This document shows, one piece after another, positions 17,440 through 25,618 of a DNA stretch of 64,000 nt; positions within the stretch are counted from its first letter, which is position 1, and every line of letters starts with the position of its first letter. The stretch spans positions 1 to 64,000 of the forward strand of contig NZ_FOFB01000001.1 of NCBI RefSeq assembly GCF_900110645.1, read 5' to 3'. The notes beneath the pieces were generated by a model. It was not told the origin of the DNA and did not search any database. It saw only the letters and a program-made list of their open reading frames with translations. This DNA is from Neolewinella agarilytica (lineage in GTDB: Bacteria > Bacteroidota > Bacteroidia > Chitinophagales > Saprospiraceae). The translations under genes and the position numbers were made by a program.

Positions 17440-20379
17440 ATGAATATTGCACAAATATATAATATTTTTATTGCATCTAAATCACTTAAAACCCCATGGT
17501 TAGGGGGGTGTCTCACCATGTTGCTTCTGGTGATGGCGCTGACGCTGGTGCAAGGAAAGCTTATTGGAGCAGGGCTTGTAACAAGCTCCGGCGGGGCTTC
17601 GCCCGCCTATCCGACCAGCACTGCCTTTCAACAAACCCCTGCACCTGCGGCCGCGCCTGATACTCTACCGGCTGACACCTTACCCGCTGGCCCCATCCAG
17701 CTTCTCCGCCCTGACCTTGACACGCTTCCCGCTCCTGCCATCAGTGGTTCAACGGCCGAGTTCATTATGTCTTCTGACTCCCTCACCGCACCCGTGGATT
17801 ATGCAGCAGAAGACAGCATGTGGGTAGACTTTGAAGCACAGGAAATTCACCTGTACGGCTCAGCTACCGTTGATTACCAAACGATTAGCCTGAAGGCCAA
17901 CCACATTGTGCTCAATTACGGCACCAACATCGTTTTTGCCGAACCACTCCCCGACAGCATCGGTCGGCCAGCCGGACAGCCGGAATTCAGCGACGGAGGG
18001 CAGAGTTTTGTTGCCAAAGAAATGCGCTACAACTTCAAGACAAAAAAGGGCATTGTCTACGGTACCACCACCACCCAGGACGATATTTTTGTCAGAGGAG
18101 GAAAGTCAAAATTCGTAAGCGGTGCCGTGAGGATCGACGATACCACCAGAGCCGACGTTATCTATACCGAAGGAGCCATTTTCACGACCTGTTCTGATGA
18201 ACATCCCCACTTCGGCATCCGGACGCGTAAAGCCAAAGTGATTCCCAATAAGCTGGCCGTCATCGGCCCCAGTAATCTGGAGATAATGGGCGTCCCTACC
18301 CCACTCTGGCTGCCCTTTGGCTTTTTCCCCCTGAAGAGCGGACGAAGTACCGGTCTGCTCTTTCCGTCTGACTATCAATATTCCCCTCAGTTTGGTTACG
18401 GCCTGCAGGGAGTCGGCTGGTTCTTCCCCATTGGCGAACACGTCAACCTTCAGGTCACCGCAGACTATTACCTCAAAGGCACCTACGCCCTGAACACGAA
18501 CGTTCGCTACGTTCGCCGCTATAAATACAGTGGTAGTTTCAATGCCAGTTTCCGCAATCAACAGGTGGAAGATGACGAGCTGAACATCAACACCAACAAA
18601 GGAATCAGCCTGCAGTGGAGCCACCGGCAAGACCGCAGTGCCCACCCGACGTTTAATTTCGGCGGCTCCCTCAACTTCCAGACCAACCTGGTGGATCAGC
18701 GCTTCATCAACTCTTATGAGGTAGCCAGCCAGAACGTGATCCGCTCGAGCATGAACATGACCAAGCAGTTCCCGGGCATAAAATCCACCCTGACTGCCGG
18801 TTTGAACCACAGCCAGAGTAATCAAACGCGACAGATCACGGTCAACTTCCCCGATGCGACCTTCCAGACGCAGACCATTTATCCGCTACGCAACCTGCCC
18901 GGAAAGCAATCTGCCTGGTGGAAAAAGCTGTCTATGCGCTATAAAAATGCGCTCCGTACGGAGTTCTCCGGAGCGGACTCCACCTTCTTCACTCAGGCGA
19001 CACTGGATGACGGTCAGTATGGCTTCCGCCATGACGTGACCGCTGCGGTCAGCCTGAACGTTTTGAAGTATTTCAACGTAAGCCCCAACATCAGTTACGA
19101 GGAAGTCTACTACGGCAAGACGAGGGATTATCGACTCGACGGGAATATTACGCAAGATACCATTATCGACCCCATTACCGGAGAGGAGCGGATTGAAGTG
19201 TCCAGCCTTGGGGACATCATCAACGAACTCAACCCTGGCCTGGCCAGTTACCGAACCTTTAGTGCCGGAGTGAGTGTAAGTACGCAGCTATTCGGCAAGG
19301 TCAAGTTTCGAAAGAAAGGACTATTGGGTCTCCAGGGCTTACGGCACGTGATGAAACCGTCCCTGAACTTTGGTTATCAGCCCAACTACCTCAACGGTAG
19401 AGACTACATAAGTGACACACCTTACTTCATCGCTGAAAACGAAATTGACCCGCTGAACGGAGATTCTACTACTTTCCTTTCTCCCTTCGCTAACCAAATA
19501 TTCGGCGCTCCTACTGCTTCAGAGCAACGCCTTGGCATTGGCTACTCCATTGCCAACCTCTTTGAGGCGAAGGTCTGGAACAAAAAAGACAGTACTTCCC
19601 AAAACGTTAAGCTCTTCCAGAACATTGGGGTGAGCGGAAGCTACGATTTCACCCTGGACAGTCTGAAGTGGAGTACCGTACGCTTCAGCGGCGGCACCCA
19701 GTTTTTCAAGGGAGTAACCAGGATCAACGTATCGGCGACGATGGACCCCTACATCACCCGCTATGATGCCGCAAAAGAGTCTTACCAGCGGGTAGATGTT
19801 TTCAACCTCTCTGAAGGCCGTTTCCCCCTATCGCTTACCAATTTAAGCAGTACGATCTCCACTAACATTACGGTGCAGAAAATTCGCGAACTCTTTCAGG
19901 GGGCCGAAGAAGAAGTTGTTACCGATCTGGAGGAAGAACGGCGAAAAAGACGGGAAGAAGAGACCACTCTGTTCGAGGAGACGGACCTGCTGAGTTTATT
20001 CGAACGCTTCAGTATCCGGCATACTTTTAACTTCCGCTTTGTCCGCGAGTTTAACACCGACGATCCGGACGTAGACGACCGCGGTACACCGGTCTTCCAG
20101 CAGATCGCCAATTCCATCGAATTGCGGGGAGATCTTCAGCTGACCAACAACTGGAGGGTCAACATCGGCCAAATTGGTTATGACTTTACCAGTAAGCGCA
20201 TCACCTATCCTTATTTAAGCTTTGTACGTGACCTGCACTGTTGGGAAATGCGTTTTAGCTGGGCACCGCAACGTAATACTTACCAATTCTCCATTGCCGT
20301 AAAACCAGGTACGCTGGACTTCATCAACCTGCCGGTGAACCAGAACAGGTTTGATGGCGGGCGACTGCTTTCTCAGTAA
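17440..20379 (+). CDS. lptD: LptD-like LPS assembly protein
   Basis: 979 residues from the ATG at 17440 (preceded by GGAGGG); an alternative ATG at 17518 with an AGGGGGG stretch upstream would start right at the hydrophobic signal MLLLVMALTLV and is also plausible. After an Ala/Pro linker comes an OstA/LptA-like domain (VDFEAQEIHLYGSATVDYQT ..., about 120-280) and a large C-terminal beta-barrel (GVPTPLWLPFGFFPLKSGRSTGLLFPS onward) ending in an aromatic-rich strand. It should insert LPS into the outer leaflet of the outer membrane. The linker contains a coding copy of the ACCTGC repeat arm (17638-17657, QTPAPAAAP). Confidence 0.85.
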   Translation: MNIAQIYNIFIASKSLKTPWLGGCLTMLLLVMALTLVQGKLIGAGLVTSSGGASPAYPTSTAFQQTPAPAAAPDTLPADTLPAGPIQLLRPDLDTLPAPAISGSTAEFIMSSDSLTAPVDYAAEDSMWVDFEAQEIHLYGSATVDYQTISLKANHIVLNYGTNIVFAEPLPDSIGRPAGQPEFSDGGQSFVAKEMRYNFKTKKGIVYGTTTTQDDIFVRGGKSKFVSGAVRIDDTTRADVIYTEGAIFTTCSDEHPHFGIRTRKAKVIPNKLAVIGPSNLEIMGVPTPLWLPFGFFPLKSGRSTGLLFPSDYQYSPQFGYGLQGVGWFFPIGEHVNLQVTADYYLKGTYALNTNVRYVRRYKYSGSFNASFRNQQVEDDELNINTNKGISLQWSHRQDRSAHPTFNFGGSLNFQTNLVDQRFINSYEVASQNVIRSSMNMTKQFPGIKSTLTAGLNHSQSNQTRQITVNFPDATFQTQTIYPLRNLPGKQSAWWKKLSMRYKNALRTEFSGADSTFFTQATLDDGQYGFRHDVTAAVSLNVLKYFNVSPNISYEEVYYGKTRDYRLDGNITQDTIIDPITGEERIEVSSLGDIINELNPGLASYRTFSAGVSVSTQLFGKVKFRKKGLLGLQGLRHVMKPSLNFGYQPNYLNGRDYISDTPYFIAENEIDPLNGDSTTFLSPFANQIFGAPTASEQRLGIGYSIANLFEAKVWNKKDSTSQNVKLFQNIGVSGSYDFTLDSLKWSTVRFSGGTQFFKGVTRINVSATMDPYITRYDAAKESYQRVDVFNLSEGRFPLSLTNLSSTISTNITVQKIRELFQGAEEEVVTDLEEERRKRREEETTLFEETDLLSLFERFSIRHTFNFRFVREFNTDDPDVDDRGTPVFQQIANSIELRGDLQLTNNWRVNIGQIGYDFTSKRITYPYLSFVRDLHCWEMRFSWAPQRNTYQFSIAVKPGTLDFINLPVNQNRFDGGRLLSQ
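17452..17459 (-). promoter_or_regulatory. putative -7 box of the amidase gene
   Basis: TATATTTG on the minus strand fits TAnnTTTG and lies about 48 bp before the chosen start at 17404. No clear -33 TTG. It falls inside the N-terminal frame of the divergent LptD gene if that starts at 17440. Confidence 0.4.
17638..17657 (-). repeat. GCAGGTGCA arm inside the lptD linker
   Basis: Plus reads CCTGCACCTGCGGCCGCGCC, in frame, giving PAPAAAP in the Ala/Pro linker after the LptD signal region. Same core as the intergenic arms. Confidence 0.5.
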
Positions 20380-20393
20380 AGTATTCCAACCGA

Positions 20394-20939
20394 TTACATC
20401 GTTTGGCTAACGGACTCTTTTTGATAACGGTTTTTGTTTATCCGGTATCTTAACCACCGAAAGCCGTCTTCTGTATGATCTTCTCGCTCGTGCCGAAGGA
20501 AACCCAGCTTTGCAAGCACTTTTTGGCTTCCGACATTTCCCACTGCAGCATTTGCCACAATTTCGGAGAGCTGGCCTTCATTAAAACCATACTCCAGCCA
20601 GGCCAGGCCTGATTCCGTAGCATAGCCATTACCCCACTCGCTTTCGTGAAACCGAAATCCCAGATCTACCTCTCCATCCTTCTGCTCCCGCAGGCCGCAC
20701 CAGCCCAACCACTTACCGTCTGACCTCCGTATAACGGCCTGACGAACAAAGGCTACTTCCTCCGATTTCCGAATATAGCTCTCAAGAAAATGGCTGGCTT
20801 CTGCCTGACTACCAAAGAATTCATCCCTGGGCAGAAACTGCATTACCTTCCGGTTTCCATTTAACCGGAAAATGTCATTGCTATCCTCTGGCAGAAAGGG
20901 ACGAATAATTAGCCTCGAGGTTGAAAAGGTAGGAAGCAT
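20394..20939 (-). CDS. GNAT N-acetyltransferase, RimJ/RimL type
   Basis: 181 residues from the ATG at 20939 (MLPTFSTSRLIIRPFLPED is the usual family opening; a 34-residue upstream extension is unlikely). The acetyl-CoA loop lies around GNGYATESG with LEYGFNEGQLSEIVANAAVGNVGSQKVLAKLGF, a standard C-terminal half of Acetyltransf_3 proteins. It transfers an acetyl group from acetyl-CoA to a small molecule or a protein N-terminus; target unknown. It ends 14 bp from the convergent LptD gene. Confidence 0.85.
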   Translation of the reverse strand: MLPTFSTSRLIIRPFLPEDSNDIFRLNGNRKVMQFLPRDEFFGSQAEASHFLESYIRKSEEVAFVRQAVIRRSDGKWLGWCGLREQKDGEVDLGFRFHESEWGNGYATESGLAWLEYGFNEGQLSEIVANAAVGNVGSQKVLAKLGFLRHEREDHTEDGFRWLRYRINKNRYQKESVSQTM

Positions 20940-21590
20940 AAGTTGTATTAAAACGATGGCCGCCTCCCGGAGGAGGCAGCCATCAAGATAACCTACTTCA
21001 AAATAGTCGTTCATCTTTCCACTGAGGAAAGGAAATTTCATTTACACACGACGGTACACCCCCCGGGACCCAACAGAGATTCGAAGTACAAAGACCTCGA
21101 ATTCTGCATGGGACAAAGGGTAATAGCGAGTAGGTTAATATGTGTGTTCAAGCGCAAATAATTTGAATCTTTAACTAATTACAGATTTTAGTGGTTAAAA
21201 CAGGTTCACGGTCGGAGGGTCCGTTGAAGGGCATCCGATCAAAGTCCTTCCGAAGAAGGTTTATGTTCCTAGGTACTGATTCAAGCCTCTATCCTGGCGA
21301 TAGAAGTCTTTGGTACCGGGTTTGAATGGACCGTGGTGACACGGTCTGAAGTAGGGAAAACGTTCAGCTTTTCGCAAAAGAGTCGCGCCGCTGATGGTCG
21401 TGAATCAGTAAAATATATCTACAAGATATGCCCTGCCATCTGTTATTCAAAATGACACAGCATCCTTTGAACCCTAAAGATCAAGTCTTAGCCCCAAAAA
21501 AAGGCACTTTCGTCCGATAAACGGTGGTTTTGATTCGAATAGTGGTCGAATTAAGTAGTTTAGAACAAAAAACAAAATACGCTATCAGGC
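20940..21590. other. long gene-free stretch holding a hairpin run
   Basis: 650 bp with no credible protein frame, between the GNAT start and the OsmC stop. Its central part (21208-21429) is the hairpin run described separately. The rest shows only an A-rich patch near 21497 and no recognisable promoter. Confidence 0.5.
21208..21429. ncRNA. candidate structured RNA (seven consecutive hairpins)
   Basis: Perfect short stems follow one another: ACGG/CCGT (21208-21224); CCTTC-CGAA-GAAGG (21246-21259); TCTATC-CTGGC-GATAGA (21288-21304) enclosed by GGTAC/GTACC (21272-21317); GACCGTG-GTGA-CACGGTC (21329-21346, a GNRA loop on plus); CTTTT-CGC-AAAAG (21368-21380); CTGAT/ATCAG (21391-21408); ATATCT-ACA-AGATAT (21415-21429). 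On minus the second hairpin has a C(UUCG)G loop, so the sense is undecided. It does not match tmRNA, SRP RNA or RNase P consensus cores that I know. It could be an unnamed RNA or remnant regulatory DNA. Confidence 0.4.
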
Positions 21591-22010
21591 TTATTCAGGG
21601 AGTACCTTGTACTCCCAGGACACCTCAATGCCACCTGCTTTAAGCATTAAGCTCACCGAGCACATTTTCTCCATACTAAGGCGACAGGCGCGTTCCGCTT
21701 TTTTCTCATCAATGTCTCCGATCAGAGTATAGTCAACATGGATAGCGGTAAAGAGTCTTGGCGCTTCGTCCCGACGGGTTCCGGTAACGGCGATTCTGAT
21801 GTCTTTTAGCTCTTGACGCTGCTTTTTAAGCAGCATGATAACGTCAATACTGGAACAGCTTCCAACGGCTGACAGGACCAGCTGCATCGGACGCATGCCG
21901 GCATTATGGCCTCCGATGGCGGGGCTACCGTCGGTTTCCACGGTTAAACCGTCTTCATTGGTGGCTTGCAGGTGGAAGGCATCGTCGAGGCGGTGAAGGT
22001 TGATGGTCAT
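21591..22010 (-). CDS. OsmC/Ohr-family protein
   Basis: 139 residues. The family layout is clear: N-terminal beta strands, then GMRPMQLVLSAVGSCSSIDVIMLLKKQRQ with the first conserved Cys, and the second Cys in MEKMCSV. OsmC-type proteins are cytoplasmic, use the Cys pair to reduce organic hydroperoxides, and belong to stress defence; the YhfA-like subgroup, which this resembles in length, has less certain activity. Single gene, with its own short upstream region that also carries a repeat arm at 22077-22095. Confidence 0.85.
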   Translation of the reverse strand: MTINLHRLDDAFHLQATNEDGLTVETDGSPAIGGHNAGMRPMQLVLSAVGSCSSIDVIMLLKKQRQELKDIRIAVTGTRRDEAPRLFTAIHVDYTLIGDIDEKKAERACRLSMEKMCSVSLMLKAGGIEVSWEYKVLPE

Positions 22011-22076
22011 AGTTTTAGTTCTTTAGTTTTTGTTCTTTGGGCTGCCGCTTATTGGGACATTGGAGACGGGGTATTT

Positions 22077-22095
22077 GGGCGCAGACGCAGGTGCA
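22077..22095 (+). repeat. single GCAGGTGCA repeat arm
   Basis: GGGCGCAGACGCAGGTGCA, the left-arm type of the dispersed family, standing alone in the 194-bp gap between the OsmC gene and the 139-aa gene. Confidence 0.7.
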
Positions 22096-22204
22096 AAGTA
22101 AGTTTTAATTAGCCAGGAAGCAGCTTCGTAATTACGCCAGCCCGAAGGATTATAAAGCAAAGACTTACGCTTCAGTACAAGCAAGGAGCTGTTCAGCAGC
22201 TCCC

Positions 22205-22624
22205 TCAATCCTCCAGCACCGGTTGCCCCAGCACCACCCTTACCTCCGGAGAGAGACGGACGATGACCTTCAGAATCAACGGATCTTTGAGGGGGGCTTT
22301 GGTCTTCTTCTGCAAACGGTAGGCCGTCCGGATGGTGGAGAGCACCATCGTGATGGACGTCTCCCCTTTATGCGCTTCCAGCCGTTCAGCAATAGCTTCC
22401 TCTGACCAGTCTTCATGACTTCCCAGCAGTTCTACATTAAGCGAAGGGCTGATGGCCAGTCCCATCGAAAAGCTGGTGATCTCCAGGCCGTACTCTGAGA
22501 GTTGCGGAAATATTTCCAGCCAATCTTCAATTAACTCCAGGGTTTTCTCCCGGGCACCGTCTCCTACGGAGCCCGCCAAATCACTTACGCCCTGCCGGGC
22601 AGCATTCCAAAGATCACCTAGCAT
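22205..22624 (-). CDS. conserved hypothetical protein, 139 aa
   Basis: No family recognised. The N-terminal part (LWNAARQGVSDLAGSVGDGAREKTLELIEDWLEIFPQL, read in pieces) is amphipathic helix; the rest mixes strands and a further helix (STIRTAYRLQKK). No signal peptide or membrane helix. It begins 5 bp after the lipoprotein gene on the same strand and is surely co-transcribed with it, so it may act with that cell-envelope protein. Confidence 0.6.
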   Translation of the reverse strand: MLGDLWNAARQGVSDLAGSVGDGAREKTLELIEDWLEIFPQLSEYGLEITSFSMGLAISPSLNVELLGSHEDWSEEAIAERLEAHKGETSITMVLSTIRTAYRLQKKTKAPLKDPLILKVIVRLSPEVRVVLGQPVLED

Positions 22625-22629
22625 GGTTA

Positions 22630-23415
22630 CTATTTCTTGAATTTGATTTCCCCGCTCAGCCCAAGGTCTACGATTTCGGGCTTGTCCAGCAGCTCCAAAA
22701 AGTCGAAGGCCTGAATAACCTGATTACCGACTACTTCGTGGCCGGGAAAGCCTTTCACCTTTTTCACTTTACCGGGAAACTCCATGGTGTACACCATGAC
22801 AGCATCGGAGAACATTTCTTTCACCATCTCCATTCCTTCTTCTCCTAACTCCTCGTCTTCAAAGGGATTGTCCATTGAGCTCGCCACGGTACTGGTACGA
22901 ATCAGTTTCTTGCCCTTCAGAACGAGCGTCCCGGTAGTGAAATTTTTGCCGGCCAGGCCGGACATCATTCCGCCGGCACCTCCCTCTTCCTCGCTGGCCG
23001 GTTGGTTCGCCGATGCCAACAGGCTCTTCAATGCTTCCAGCTCTGCTAAGTCCTGAAAAGGAAAGCTCATGGTCATGGCACTTTCTCCGGCAGCCAGATC
23101 CATTACCATCCGTCCTTCAGTACGCAGCACCAGCGACCGCTCTTCGTCCGTCCACTGTGGATTGGCCGGCAAAAATTCTTCGTACACCAGAAAAGAAGAA
23201 TCTATCCGCTCCTCCTGCTCACCTTTTCCTTTTTTCAGTTCTTCTTCCATCGCCATCATCATCAGCGGGTTATCGAACATTTTACTCATATCGATGGTCG
23301 TCACCTGCGAGCCGGAGCCATCGCGCCGAATCGTGGTGTGCTCCTCGATGGTCAGGCAGCTGGAGAGGAAGGCCGTGATTACGGCTACTAACAGAAACAA
23401 GAGAATTCTTCTCAT
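22630..23415 (-). CDS. putative lipoprotein of unknown function
   Basis: 261 residues from the ATG at 23415, which starts MRRILLFLLVAVITAFLSSC with a lipobox Cys at 20; the longer frame to 23550 overlaps the tRNA terminator hairpin and is rejected. The mature part opens TIEEHTTIRRDGSGSQVTTIDMSKM, the look of Bacteroidota lipoproteins that bear a beta-rich domain on the inner face of the envelope. It contains a Glu-rich, Met-rich middle and ends in beta strands. Forms an operon with the 139-aa gene (5-bp gap). Function unknown. Confidence 0.7.
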   Translation of the reverse strand: MRRILLFLLVAVITAFLSSCLTIEEHTTIRRDGSGSQVTTIDMSKMFDNPLMMMAMEEELKKGKGEQEERIDSSFLVYEEFLPANPQWTDEERSLVLRTEGRMVMDLAAGESAMTMSFPFQDLAELEALKSLLASANQPASEEEGGAGGMMSGLAGKNFTTGTLVLKGKKLIRTSTVASSMDNPFEDEELGEEGMEMVKEMFSDAVMVYTMEFPGKVKKVKGFPGHEVVGNQVIQAFDFLELLDKPEIVDLGLSGEIKFKK

Positions 23416-23541
23416 AAAGCAAAAGGATTTGTAGTTGTCTACCCAACTAATGAGATGTAGCGGTGAAAGGTTGATGTTGGCGGTCTCCCGCTGAGCCTGC
23501 ACCCTTTCATTGCACCCGCGCTGCGTCGCCCAAAAACGAAC

Positions 23542-23575
23542 AAAGCCCAACTTCCGTTACCGGAAGCTGGGCTTT
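23542..23575 (-). terminator. terminator after tRNA-Leu(CAG)
   Basis: AAAGCCCA-A-CTTCCG (23542-23556), loop TTAC, CGGAAG-C-TGGGCTTT (23561-23575): 14 pairs with one mismatch, 14 bp beyond the tRNA 3' end on the minus strand and followed there by TTTGTTCGTTTTT-like sequence. Confidence 0.75.
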
Positions 23576-23588
23576 TGTTACTAAGAAG

Positions 23589-23673
23589 TGGTGCCGAAGG
23601 GGGGAGTCGAACCCCCACGCCCGAAGGCACACGTCCCTGAAACGTGCATGTCTACCAGTTTCATCACTTCGGC
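23589..23673 (-). tRNA. tRNA-Leu (anticodon CAG)
   Basis: On minus: acceptor GCCGAAG paired with CTTCGGC, D arm with CTGGTAGA, anticodon stem CACGT/ACGTG around loop TTCAGGG (anticodon CAG), a long class II variable arm (TGCCTTCGGGCG), T arm GGGGGTTCGACTCCCCC, discriminator A and an encoded CCA. Reads Leu codon CUG. Its own promoter lies near 23795-23824 and its terminator at 23542-23575. Confidence 0.95.
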
Positions 23674-23763
23674 AGGCACAATTGGTTGGAATACCTATAT
23701 ACATTGGTTAGTGAACATAATGGCAATCAGGGAGCCAGACGTAATAAATAACCAGATATTCCG

Positions 23764-23824
23764 ATAAAACTCATATCGTTTTATGAGTGGACCGCAAAGG
23801 TAATACGGTGTGTGAATTTACCAA
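23764..23824 (-). promoter_or_regulatory. promoter of tRNA-Leu(CAG)
   Basis: TACCTTTG (minus, 23802-23795) with TTG 19 bp upstream (23824-23822): a near-ideal Bacteroidota promoter. Directly at the expected start site are two overlapping, mutually exclusive stems: ATAAAAC/GTTTTAT (23764-23784) and ACTCATA/TATGAGT (23769-23788). Confidence 0.7.
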
Positions 23825-23877
23825 GCGATCAGAGAAAAAAAACAATCATCACTAGCGTAAAACACGAAAAAAACAAG

Positions 23878-23959
23878 TACCGACGGTGGGAATCGAACCC
23901 ACACTTCCGAAGAAACTGGATTTTGAATCCAGCGCGTCTACCAATTCCGCCACGTCGGC
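23878..23959 (-). tRNA. tRNA-Leu (anticodon CAA)
   Basis: On minus: acceptor GCCGACG with CGTCGGT (terminal G-U pair), D arm with ATTGGTAGA, anticodon stem CTGGA/TCCAG around TTCAAAA (anticodon CAA), long variable arm (TTTCTTCGGAAG), T arm GTGGGTTCGATTCCCAC, discriminator A; CCA is not encoded. Reads Leu codon UUG. Separate transcription unit from the CAG tRNA. Confidence 0.95.
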
Positions 23960-24021
23960 ATTTTTGCCATCAACCACCCCGGCGGAAGGGAAAGTTGCGG
24001 AGCTTCTCTTTTGAAGCGCGG

Positions 24022-24029
24022 CAAAGGTA
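24022..24029 (-). promoter_or_regulatory. putative -7 box of tRNA-Leu(CAA)
   Basis: TACCTTTG on minus, giving a leader of about 55 nt to the tRNA, with a small GCTTC/GAAGC hairpin in it. No TTG at the usual -33 distance. Confidence 0.55.
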
Positions 24030-24153
24030 GGAAATAGTCTGATAGTATGGTAGTAAGTTGGTTTGATAGTGATGGTCATTGCGAAATTTCACGCTGCTAC
24101 TCAACCAGGAAAAGCATAACGCTAACCCGCTAACTCTACTTACTATTTGGCCG

Positions 24154-24168
24154 CCTGACTATTTGACT
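24154..24168 (-). repeat. copy of the 16-bp AGTCAAATAGTCAGG repeat
   Basis: On minus this reads AGTCAAATAGTCAGG, identical over 15 bases to unit 2 of the repeat inside the GH13 gene (9358-9372). It lies just past the rimO stop. Confidence 0.65.
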
Positions 24169-24185
24169 ACCTGACTATCAGGTTA

Positions 24186-25493
24186 TTAAGCGATCTCTCC
24201 CTCCAGGTCATACTCCGTAGCGCCTGTGATTTTCACTTTCACCATATCCCCGGTCCGTAGATAAACGTCTTTTGCGGGTATAAGAACTTCGTTATCTACG
24301 TCGGGGCTGTCAAATTCGGTACGACCGACGTACATGTCGTTGTCCTTACGGTCGATCAGCACATCGAGGGTTCGCCCTACCCTTTCTTCATTGAGCTCCA
24401 GGCTGATTTCCTGTTGAATCTCCATGAGCCGGTTGGCGCGCTGTGCTTTTACCTCAGCGGGAATATCATCTTCCACCTTATGCGCACTGGTATCTTCTTC
24501 GTGGCTGTACTGAAAAACGCCGAGCCGCTCGAAGCGCATATCCCGGACGAAATCACAGAGTTCTTCGAATTCCTCCTCTGTTTCTCCGGGGTATCCTACG
24601 AGGAAGGTTGTTCGGATGGCAATCCCCGGCACCCGCTGGCGGGCGTAGCGAATCAGGTCTTCCGTCTCCGCCCGGGTAATCTGCCGGCGCATTCGAAACA
24701 GTACGGCATCAGAGCCATGCTGCAGGGGAATATCCAGGTAGTTGCACACCTTAGGCTGCTCTGCCATGACATCAAAAATGTCGCGCGGAAATTTACTCGG
24801 GTAAGCATAGTGCAAACGGATCCAGCGAATACCTTCTACGGCCGACAAAGCTTCCAGTAATTTAGGCAGCGTACGCTCCTTGTACAGATCGAGGCCATAA
24901 TAGGTAAGCTCCTGCGCGATGAGCATCAATTCCTTGACGCCGTTGCTGGCGAAGTGCTCCGCCTGCTTCACCAATTCTTCTATCGGACGGCTAATGTGTT
25001 TACCGCGCATCAGCGGGATGGCACAGAAGGAACAGGTCCGGTTGCAACCTTCGCTGATTTTCAGGTAGGCATAGTGCTCGGGCGTAGTGATAAAACGCTC
25101 ACCAATGAGATCATGCTTGTAATCTGCCTCCAGGCGATTGAGCAAGCCGGGCAGCTCCATCGTACCGAAGTAATCGTCTACTTCCGGTATTTGTTCTTCG
25201 AGGTTGTCTTTGTAGCGCTGGCTCAGGCAGCCCGTTACGTAGAGCTTATCGATCTCGCCCTTTGTCTTACGGTCAGCGTAATCCAGAATAGTATTAACGC
25301 TCTCTTCTTTGGCCAGATCGATAAATCCGCAGGTATTCACGATCACGATGTTCGCCTCTTCATTGGCATCGTGCTTTACCTCATAGTCATTGGCCTTCAG
25401 CTGGGTGATGATGTTCTCAGAATCCACCAGATTCTTGGAACACCCGAGGGTGATGACATTGACTTTGTCCGGACGGAGCGTTTTCGTTTTCAT
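24186..25493 (-). CDS. rimO: ribosomal protein S12 methylthiotransferase
   Basis: 435 residues from the ATG at 25493 (the frame extends upstream but MKTKTLRPDKVNVITLGCSK fits the family start and leaves the promoter free). UPF0004 domain with Cys in LGCSKN, NTCGFID and TGCLSQRY; radical-SAM motif CNRTCSFC; C-terminal TRAM domain. It uses two 4Fe-4S clusters and SAM to add a methylthio group to an Asp of ribosomal protein S12. YLKISEGCNRTCSFCAIP and the LVDSEN segment distinguish it from MiaB. Preceded by a TACCTTTG box about 20 bp before the start. Confidence 0.93.
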   Translation of the reverse strand: MKTKTLRPDKVNVITLGCSKNLVDSENIITQLKANDYEVKHDANEEANIVIVNTCGFIDLAKEESVNTILDYADRKTKGEIDKLYVTGCLSQRYKDNLEEQIPEVDDYFGTMELPGLLNRLEADYKHDLIGERFITTPEHYAYLKISEGCNRTCSFCAIPLMRGKHISRPIEELVKQAEHFASNGVKELMLIAQELTYYGLDLYKERTLPKLLEALSAVEGIRWIRLHYAYPSKFPRDIFDVMAEQPKVCNYLDIPLQHGSDAVLFRMRRQITRAETEDLIRYARQRVPGIAIRTTFLVGYPGETEEEFEELCDFVRDMRFERLGVFQYSHEEDTSAHKVEDDIPAEVKAQRANRLMEIQQEISLELNEERVGRTLDVLIDRKDNDMYVGRTEFDSPDVDNEVLIPAKDVYLRTGDMVKVKITGATEYDLEGEIA

Positions 25494-25512
25494 AGGCTTT
25501 CGCTTAAGGGCG

Positions 25513-25520
25513 CAAAGGTA
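25513..25520 (-). promoter_or_regulatory. putative -7 box of rimO
   Basis: TACCTTTG on minus, 20 bp before the rimO ATG, giving a leader of only about 12 nt. It lies just outside the 95-bp repeat element. Confidence 0.55.
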
Positions 25521-25522
25521 CG

Positions 25523-25617
25523 GCGCGCTGCGCCGTTTTAGACGCACTTCGCACTTTTAGACGACTGCACCTTTTTAGACGCAGCGCGTTTTTAGTCTAA
25601 ATGGAGCGCAGCGCGCG
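25523..25617. repeat. 95-bp element with terminal inverted repeats and inner tandem units
   Basis: Ends carry GGCGCGCTGCGCC (25522-25534) and its near-inverse GGAGCGCAGCGCGCG (25603-25617). Between them TTTTAGACG-type units start at 25536, 25555, 25573 and 25590, spaced 19, 18 and 17 bp. It fills the whole gap between the rimO promoter and the stop of the isomerase-like gene. Confidence 0.6.
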
Positions 25618-25618
25618 T

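Noticed and set aside
22023-22208. 61-codon minus frame between the OsmC and 139-aa genes
   Set aside because: Crosses the repeat arm at 22077 and overlaps the next gene; no protein-like features.
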